A DNA stretch of 64,000 nucleotides from Pararhodobacter marinus (GTDB lineage Bacteria > Pseudomonadota > Alphaproteobacteria > Rhodobacterales > Rhodobacteraceae), in the NCBI RefSeq assembly GCF_003122215.1, contig NZ_QEYD01000001.1, positions 62,001 through 126,000 of the forward strand, written 5' to 3'. Shown one piece after another: positions 58,613-64,000 of the stretch; position 1 is the stretch's first letter; every line of letters starts with the position of its first letter. The notes below the pieces were generated by a model that had not been told where the DNA came from, ran no database searches, and saw only the letters and a list, made by a program, of their open reading frames with translations. The position numbers and the translations under genes were made by a program.

Positions 58613-59821
58613 CTATGCACCCGCCTTGTCGAATCCCGCGATCCGGCGGTAATTCGCGGCGACCTCTTCCAGCTCTTCCTTGGTGATCAGATCCTCGATC
58701 CGGTCGTCGGGCCCCCTCACCCGCGCGGCGGCGATGTCGAGCACCTGCTCGGGCCCGCCCAGCCTGTTCGCGCGGACCACGTTCGTGGCAACCGGAAGGC
58801 GCGCGGCCTCATAGGTTTTCAGTCCCCCCGGCCCCGGATCCTCTGCCAAAGCCGCGGCAAGCGCGCTTGCATCCAGAATGGCCTGGCTCGCGCCGTTGGC
58901 ACCGATGGGATACATCGGATGCGCGGCATCCCCCAGCAGGGTGACCCGGCCATCGGTCCAGAAGGGCAGCGGATCGCGGTCGATCATCGGGAATTCGGTC
59001 ACGTTATCCGTGGCCTCGAGGATCGCGGCGATATCCATGTCGGGCATCCGGAAATCCCGGAACGGGGTGACGTAATCCATTGTCGCCCCGCGCCGCCAGT
59101 CGGCATCGTCGATATGACGCGGCGCGGAATGCCGGAGTTCGGCCACCCAGTTGGTCAGCGCGCGGCCTTTCCGGCGCGCCTGTTCGCTGATCGGATAGGT
59201 GACGAACTTGCAATCGTGGTCGCCGGCGATGACCATCGTGCGCCCGTCGCCGATCACCGGCATGTCCAGAGCGCCCCGGAACATCATCGTGCCTTCGTAA
59301 TTCAGCGGCCCGTCATCGGGATGCATCTGCGCGCGCAGGGGCGAGCGCAAACCCTCGGCGCCGATAACCAGATCGCCGCGTTCGACCCGGCCATCCGCGA
59401 AGACCAGACCGGCCCCGTCCGCGTCCTGCCGGTAGCCGCTGACCGGCCGCCCGGTTTCGACCACGTCACCCGCGCGTTCGCGCAGGGCGGCGAGCAGCAG
59501 GAACTGCAATTCCCCGCGATGGACCGAGTATTGCGGCGCGGGAAATCCCGCCTCCATGCTGCGCGGATCGGACTGGATCAGATGGCCGAAACGCGTGCGA
59601 TACTCGATGCAGCGGGTCCGGATCGCGGTCTGGTCCAGCGCGTCGGCAAGGCCCAGATCCCGCAGGATCAGCGCGGCCGAGGACATCACGTTGATGCCCA
59701 CCCCCAGCGGCCGGATCTGCGCAACCGATTCGAACACCGTCACCGCGAAGCCCGCCTCGTGCAGGCAGAGCGCCGCAGACAACCCGCCGATTCCCGCTCC
59801 GGCGATCAGGATTCTGGGCAT
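58613..59821 (-). CDS. FAD-dependent monooxygenase (PhzS/UbiH-like)
   Basis: This 402-residue flavoprotein has G-x-G-x-x-G in ILIAGAGIGGLSAALCLHEA at the N-terminus, the DG-like GDLVIGAEGLRSPLRAQM near 155, and the second FAD motif VTLLGDAAHPMYPIGANGAS near 283. It is probably an aromatic hydroxylase; the sequence resembles 5-methylphenazine-carboxylate or salicylate-type hydroxylases. The ATG at 59821 has GGGGAGAG upstream. It converges with fahA, which it could serve by making a hydroxylated aromatic, but this is speculative. Confidence 0.85.
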   Translation of the reverse strand: MPRILIAGAGIGGLSAALCLHEAGFAVTVFESVAQIRPLGVGINVMSSAALILRDLGLADALDQTAIRTRCIEYRTRFGHLIQSDPRSMEAGFPAPQYSVHRGELQFLLLAALRERAGDVVETGRPVSGYRQDADGAGLVFADGRVERGDLVIGAEGLRSPLRAQMHPDDGPLNYEGTMMFRGALDMPVIGDGRTMVIAGDHDCKFVTYPISEQARRKGRALTNWVAELRHSAPRHIDDADWRRGATMDYVTPFRDFRMPDMDIAAILEATDNVTEFPMIDRDPLPFWTDGRVTLLGDAAHPMYPIGANGASQAILDASALAAALAEDPGPGGLKTYEAARLPVATNVVRANRLGGPEQVLDIAAARVRGPDDRIEDLITKEELEEVAANYRRIAGFDKAGA

Positions 59822-59863
59822 GTCGATCTCTCCCCGGTTAGGCGGCACGTTCCGTATCCGGGC

Positions 59864-61009
59864 CTAGCCCAGACGCCGCAGCAGATCCTGCGAGGGCGTG
59901 CCCGTGACCGGCATGCCCTGGCTCGCCTGGAACTCCCGGATCGCGGTTTCCGTATTGTCCCCGATCACCCCGTCCGCACCCTGCGTGTCGAAACCGCGCG
60001 CGGTCAGACGCTCTTGCAGCCGGATCCGGTCGGCGCGGGTCAGACCGTATTCGTCGGGCGGGAAGGTGCCGCGCAACGGGCCGGCCCCGCCGATCCGGTC
60101 GGCCAGATGCCCCACGCCCAGTGCATAGGCGTCCGACGGGTTATAGCGCTTGATCACCCGGAAATTGCTGGTCGTGGAAAAGCGCGGCCCGCCGTCCTGC
60201 GGCTGGATGATCGTGCCTTCGGGCTCGCCATACCCGACTTCACCGCCCCAGCGCAGCCCGCGCGTCCAGCCGTGCCGGCGCAGATAGGCCGCCGTGGTCG
60301 CCAGCGCGTCGGACGGGTCGGCCGACCAGATGTCGCGCCGTCCGTCGCCGGTGAAATCAACCGCGTATTCCTGGAACACCGTGGGCATGCACTGGGTATG
60401 GCCCATCGCCCCCGCCCAGCTGCCGGTCATCTGGCGCGCCGGGATATCGCCGTTCTGCACGATCCGCAGCGCGGCGATCAGCTCGCGTTCGAAATAGCGC
60501 CCGCGACGGCCCTCATAGGCCAGCGTCGAGGTGGCCGAGATGACCGGGATCAGGCCCTGCCGCTCGCCGTAATAGCTTTCCAGCCCCCAGATCGCCGTGA
60601 CGATCTCCTTGTCGACGCCGCTCTCGGCCTCGATCGCTTCGAGCGTGGCGCGATGGCGGGCCAGCGCCTGGCGCCCCTTCTCGACCCGCTCGTCCGAGGC
60701 GGCGATGGACAGGTAATCCTCCAGCGAGCGCCGGAACTCGGTCTGGTTGCGGTCGCGCGTCACGACGCCGGGCAGGAAGCCCGCCCCGCGAAACGCCGTG
60801 TTCAGCGTCGATTCGGAAATCCCCTGCGACGTCGCCCGTGCCCGGAACGCTGCGACCCACGCGTCGTAATCGGCGTTCGCTGCGGGCAGCAGGTCGGGCG
60901 GAAGCGTGTCGGGCGCGTCGGTGCTCAGGCGGCTCGCGACGGAGCGCGAACAGGCGGAGAGGGCAAGGGCGGAAATCCCCAGCCCGAAAAGGCGACGGTT
61001 CATCTGCAT
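59864..61009 (-). CDS. Lytic murein transglycosylase (MltB-like) with peptidoglycan-binding domain
   Basis: This 381-residue protein has a lipobox (LGISALALSAC). An SLT_2-type catalytic domain follows with the acid Glu in ATAIWGLESYYGERQG near residue 130 and GSWAGAMGHTQCMPTVFQEY near 185. A C-terminal peptidoglycan-binding domain follows (LQERLTARGFDTQGADGVIG, near 315-381). It cleaves the glycan strand and anchors in the outer membrane. I chose the ATG at 61009 with AGGTGAG upstream; 61003 is possible. Confidence 0.9.
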   Translation of the reverse strand: MQMNRRLFGLGISALALSACSRSVASRLSTDAPDTLPPDLLPAANADYDAWVAAFRARATSQGISESTLNTAFRGAGFLPGVVTRDRNQTEFRRSLEDYLSIAASDERVEKGRQALARHRATLEAIEAESGVDKEIVTAIWGLESYYGERQGLIPVISATSTLAYEGRRGRYFERELIAALRIVQNGDIPARQMTGSWAGAMGHTQCMPTVFQEYAVDFTGDGRRDIWSADPSDALATTAAYLRRHGWTRGLRWGGEVGYGEPEGTIIQPQDGGPRFSTTSNFRVIKRYNPSDAYALGVGHLADRIGGAGPLRGTFPPDEYGLTRADRIRLQERLTARGFDTQGADGVIGDNTETAIREFQASQGMPVTGTPSQDLLRRLG

Positions 61010-61513
61010 CGTTCTGCTCACCTTTCGATGCGTTTTGCCCCATCGTGCCCAGAACGGCGCCGCCGTGCAATGATCCATTTCCGGCGCGGGTGGATCCCCG
61101 CGCAGCTCGCGCCAAGGGGTGGATGTATACATTGAACGCCGGCAAGACCGCGAACCGAAGCGGCCGGGAAAGCGTGCGCACAGCCCCTTTCCGCCCTGTC
61201 GGATCACCCGATCCGGGACGGATTTCTTTCGCACATGCACTTGCTTTCAGGCCATTCTCGCCGCCGGGTGCGAAGTTTATTCGCCGGGGGGCAAAAACTG
61301 GATCACAGGCACTTGAAAAGAATCCGCCTTCGTCCAGAATGAATACTCAGCGTGCTTCGGGAGGGAGGCACCGGATCTTTGCACGACGACCGCGACGGAC
61401 TGCCGCAAGGGCCCGGTCCGTCATGCCGGACCCAAACGGGCCGGCGCGTCCGGCAAGGAACAAAGAACGGGGCCGGTGTGACAACCGGCATCGGCATAAC
61501 AGGGAGAGAGACC
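61010..61513. other. 504-base divergent intergenic region
   Basis: This gap separates the lytic transglycosylase from the divergent ABC substrate-binding protein gene. It is AT-richer around 61260-61340 and must contain both promoters. TTGAAA near 61312 is a -35 candidate without a convincing -10. GGGAGAGAG precedes the ABC gene. I find no convincing gene or RNA. Confidence 0.5.
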
Positions 61514-62722
61514 ATGATTCGCAGAACGATCCTGACGGGTGCGGCCGCCGCCGCCCTGTTCGCAGGCAGCCTTGGCGCGGCCTCGGCGCAGGACACGCTC
61601 CTTCTGGGCGCCGCCGCGCCGCAGACCGGACCGCTTGCCGGGGGGGCTACGGTGACGCACTGGCCCGCCGTGCGGCTCTGGGTGCAGCAGACGAACGCGG
61701 CCGGGGGCCTTCAGGTCGGCGACCAGCAGATGACCATCGAGCTGGTCGAATACGACGACCAGACCAACCCGCAGCAGGCGATTCAGGCCGCCCAGCGCAT
61801 GGCCACGCAGGACGAGGTCGACTTCATGGTCGCCCCCTATTCCACCGGCCTGAACCTTGCCGCCGCGCCGATCTTCGCGCAGCTGGGCTATCCGATGATC
61901 ACCGGCACCGCCGTGACCGACCAGCAGCCTGCCTTGGCCGCGCAATTCCCCAACATGTTCTTCGTGCTGGGCCGCACCAGCGTGATGGCGCAGGATACCG
62001 CGCAGCTTCTGGTCGACATGCGCGAGCGGGGCGAGCTGGGCGACCGCGTGGCGCTGGTCAACGTGGCCGACGCCTTCGGCATCGAGATGGCCGGTATCTC
62101 GAAGGCGATCCTGGAAGAGAACGGGTTCGAGATCGTCTACGAGACCTCGTATCCGCTGGGCACGCAGGATCTGGCGCCCGTCATCGACGGCGCCCGCGCC
62201 GCCGAGGCCGATGCCTTCATCGCGTGGTCCTATCCCGGCGACACCTTCGCGCTGACCGATCAGGCCATCGTGCAGAACTTCGCACCGCAGGTGTTCTTCA
62301 CCGCCGTCGCCACCGCCTTCCCGGCCTATCAGGAGCGGTTCGGCGATCAGATCGAGGGTGTGCTGGGCATGGGCGGCGTGAATGCCGACGACCCCGCCTT
62401 CCAGGAATTCGCGCAGGCGCATATGGAAATGGCTGGCCAGGCGCCGGATTACTGGGCCTCGGCCGCGACCTATGCCGCGCTGGAAATCCTGGGTCAGGCG
62501 ATCGAGGGGGCCGGCACGACCGACCGCGCCGAAGTGCTGGCCTATCTGCAGGACCGTTCCCACGAATATGAAACGATCCTCGGGCCGGTGAATTTCAACG
62601 AGAACAATGACAACGAGCGCTACTGGACCGTGGGCCAGTGGCAAGACGGCGTGTTCCGGGGCGTGGCTTCGCAAGGGCGCGACGGCGTCGCCGAAGTCGA
62701 AGCCTTCGACGGCTGGAACTGA
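61514..62722 (+). CDS. Branched-chain amino acid-type ABC transporter substrate-binding protein
   Basis: This 402-residue periplasmic protein has a signal peptide (MIRRTILTGAAAAALFAGSL, cleavage at ASA-QD). A Leu/Ile/Val-binding-protein fold follows: LLGAAAPQTGPLAGGATVTH, then VEYDDQTNPQQAIQAAQRMA near 75. This group also carries amides, urea and aromatic acids, so the substrate is open. The permease genes follow after 88 bases containing a hairpin. Confidence 0.9.
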   Translation: MIRRTILTGAAAAALFAGSLGAASAQDTLLLGAAAPQTGPLAGGATVTHWPAVRLWVQQTNAAGGLQVGDQQMTIELVEYDDQTNPQQAIQAAQRMATQDEVDFMVAPYSTGLNLAAAPIFAQLGYPMITGTAVTDQQPALAAQFPNMFFVLGRTSVMAQDTAQLLVDMRERGELGDRVALVNVADAFGIEMAGISKAILEENGFEIVYETSYPLGTQDLAPVIDGARAAEADAFIAWSYPGDTFALTDQAIVQNFAPQVFFTAVATAFPAYQERFGDQIEGVLGMGGVNADDPAFQEFAQAHMEMAGQAPDYWASAATYAALEILGQAIEGAGTTDRAEVLAYLQDRSHEYETILGPVNFNENNDNERYWTVGQWQDGVFRGVASQGRDGVAEVEAFDGWN

Positions 62723-62730
62723 CCGGATCG

Positions 62731-62754
62731 GGGCGGCGCCGCGCGGTGCCGCCC
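62731..62754 (+). terminator. Hairpin between the substrate-binding-protein gene and livH
   Basis: Arms 62731-62740 and 62745-62754 pair with one G:U, around a GCGC loop, 9 bases past the stop. It is followed by only three T. It may reduce downstream expression, which is usual for binding-protein genes. Confidence 0.5.
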
Positions 62755-62810
62755 TTTCCCGACCCGGTCCTTCCTGACCCGCCCTTTCCTGAGCTGATCG
62801 GACGCAGTCG

Positions 62811-63677
62811 ATGTTCATCCTGATAACCGGCCTTTTGCTGGGCGGCACCTATGCCTTGATCGCGCTGGGGCTGAACCTGCAATACGGCGTCGCGCGGATC
62901 ATGAATCTGGCCAATGGCGAGATGCTGGTCGCGGGCGGTTTCGCGGCCTTCTGGTTCTACACCGCCGGGCAAATCAACCCGGTCGTGGGCCTGATCGTTA
63001 TCGCCCCCGTCGCCTTCGCGGTGAACTGGCTGTTGTACCGGATCATGCTGCAGCCGCTGGTCAACCGCGCAAAAAGCCGTGGCGCGCTCGAGGTCGACAG
63101 CATCCTTGCGACCTTCGGCATGTCCTTTGCCTTTGTCGGCATCATGACCTGGGCCTTCGGCGGCGGGTACTTCAACTACGCCTTCCTTGCCCAGCCGGTC
63201 GAGCTGTTCTCAAGCTCCTACGCGCAGAACCGCGTCGTGGCCTTCGCGCTGGCGGTGGTGATCGGCGGCGCGCTGTGGCTGTGGCTGACCTATACCCGGA
63301 CCGGGCTGAAACTGCGCGCGGTCTCGGTCAACCCGGCCTCGGCACCGCTGGTCGGGGTCGATGTGCGCGCGATCTCGGCGCTGGCCTTTGCGCTGGGGGG
63401 CGCGGTCACGGCAACGGGCGGCGCGCTGGTGTCGATGTTCTTCACGCTCGATGCCTCGGTCGGCGTTCTGTTCACCATGAAGGCGCTGATCATCATCATT
63501 ATGGGCGGCGTCGGCGACATTCGCGGCACCATCGTCGCGGCGGTGATCCTGGGCATCGCGGAAACCGCCGTGGCGCGGCTCGTTGATCCCGGCCTGACGC
63601 TGGCGGCCGCCTACCTGCTGTTCCTGCTGGTGCTGTTGTTCCGCCCGCAGGGCCTGTTCGGAAAGGCCCGGGGATGA
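62811..63677 (+). CDS. Branched-chain amino acid-type ABC permease, LivH
   Basis: This 288-residue inner-membrane permease has about eight hydrophobic segments. It shows the LivH features LGLNLQYGVARIMNLANGEM near residue 21, RAVSVNPASAPLVGVDVRAI near 170 and MKALIIIIMGGVGDIRGTIV near 223. It works with LivM and two ATPases, not present here. The start of livM overlaps its end by 4 bases. Confidence 0.92.
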   Translation: MFILITGLLLGGTYALIALGLNLQYGVARIMNLANGEMLVAGGFAAFWFYTAGQINPVVGLIVIAPVAFAVNWLLYRIMLQPLVNRAKSRGALEVDSILATFGMSFAFVGIMTWAFGGGYFNYAFLAQPVELFSSSYAQNRVVAFALAVVIGGALWLWLTYTRTGLKLRAVSVNPASAPLVGVDVRAISALAFALGGAVTATGGALVSMFFTLDASVGVLFTMKALIIIIMGGVGDIRGTIVAAVILGIAETAVARLVDPGLTLAAAYLLFLLVLLFRPQGLFGKARG

Positions 63678-64000
63678 CCGCGCGCGAGATCCGCAATTTC
63701 CTGATCGCCGCCGGGCTTCTGGCGCTCTGCGCGCTGCTGCCGGTCTATGGCAGTCCCTACTGGCTGACGATGGGCACGACGATGGCGATGTTCGCCGTGC
63801 TGGCCACCAGTTGGGCGCTGTTTTCCGGCCCCACGCATTACATCTCGCTGGCGACGGCGGCGTTTTTCGGGGTCGGCACCTTTGTCACCGGGCTGGGCTT
63901 TCAGGCGCTGCCCTTCTGGGCCCTGCCGCTGATCGCCGCCGGGATCGGCGCGGTGCTGGCGGCCCTGGTGGGGCTGGTCACGCTGCGGCTGTCGGGGGTC
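63674..64000 (+). CDS. Branched-chain amino acid-type ABC permease, LivM (3' partial)
   Basis: The first 109 residues are present and the frame runs off the window. It begins MTAREIRNFLIAAGLLALCA. Hydrophobic segments follow, and the motif SGPTHYISLATAAFFGVGTF near residue 51 is typical of LivM proteins. The start overlaps the livH stop (ATGA), so the two are translated together. Confidence 0.9.
   Translation, partial: MTAREIRNFLIAAGLLALCALLPVYGSPYWLTMGTTMAMFAVLATSWALFSGPTHYISLATAAFFGVGTFVTGLGFQALPFWALPLIAAGIGAVLAALVGLVTLRLSGV

Noticed and set aside
1-64000. CRISPR arrays, rRNA genes and complete insertion sequences
   Set aside because: I looked for regularly spaced repeats, rRNA signatures and transposase motifs and saw none. 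The only repeats seen are the dispersed intergenic elements and short inverted repeats.

Overview
The window is a GC-rich, gene-dense stretch of an alphaproteobacterial chromosome, most likely from a Rhodobacterales (Rhodobacteraceae/Paracoccaceae) member. The reasons are the petP/petR-type regulator pair, alphaproteobacterial cobalamin genes (bluE-cbiB-cobC order), an HspQ gene, a LysR/ParB/Toprim relic like those in Rhodobacterales plasmids and ICEs, and intergenic palindromic repeats of a type common in this order. I could run no database search, so family names rest on motif recognition.

Layout. 1-2403: the end of a sugar ABC transporter operon (two permeases, one ATPase) closed by a clear terminator. 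2524-6016: an alpha/beta hydrolase, a 3-oxoadipyl-CoA-type thiolase (pcaF-like) and a MocR-type regulator. 6280-10424: a scrambled stretch. It holds a chimeric gene joining the start of an MSMEG_0572/Sll0783-type gene to the end of a hot-dog-like gene, then a DUF983 gene, a DsbA-family gene, a broken LysR tail, a ParB C-terminal fragment and a Toprim gene from a mobile element. 10421-22984: an accessory catabolic block with an FAD monooxygenase, DUF2783 protein, M20 amidohydrolase, two MaoC-type dehydratases, an acyl-CoA ligase and a TetR regulator. It continues with a BNR-repeat protein, a DMT transporter, a cobalt-type nitrile hydratase operon with a divergent LuxR solo, an MFS transporter and a haloacid dehalogenase.

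23077-33512: mostly housekeeping or general metabolism (HIT protein, aldehyde dehydrogenase, peroxiredoxin, LolA, lytic transglycosylase, HspQ, an anti-sigma/STAS pair, thiolase, GH13 glucosidase, MsrB). 33617-37562: a compact aromatic-CoA module. An IclR regulator and a YbgC-like thioesterase diverge from an 898-residue fusion of a salicylyl-CoA-5-hydroxylase-like flavoprotein to a benzoate-CoA-ligase-like enzyme. 37612-40333: nucleotide-loop assembly genes for cobalamin. 40465-46207: polysaccharide export lipoprotein, FAD dehydrogenase, ilvE, petP/petR, tRNA-Lys(UUU). 46594-53885: argC, an operon of LpxH-like phosphatase, two glycosyltransferases and a DedA-like protein, then MATE, saccharopine-dehydrogenase-like and fRMsr genes.

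54077-59821: lrgB, lrgA and a MarR gene diverge from hmgA-fahA (homogentisate degradation), followed by a PhzS-like flavin monooxygenase. 59864-64000: an MltB-like lytic transglycosylase and the start of a branched-chain amino-acid-type ABC operon (substrate-binding protein, LivH, partial LivM).

The most interesting item is the ligase-hydroxylase fusion with its thioesterase. One polypeptide could activate an aromatic acid to its CoA thioester and hydroxylate it, and the thioesterase could then release the product. Other points of interest are the chimeric gene at 6280-7116, the LuxR solo and palindrome next to the nitrile hydratase genes, a bipartite repeat family at three sites, and a double hairpin between hmgA and fahA.
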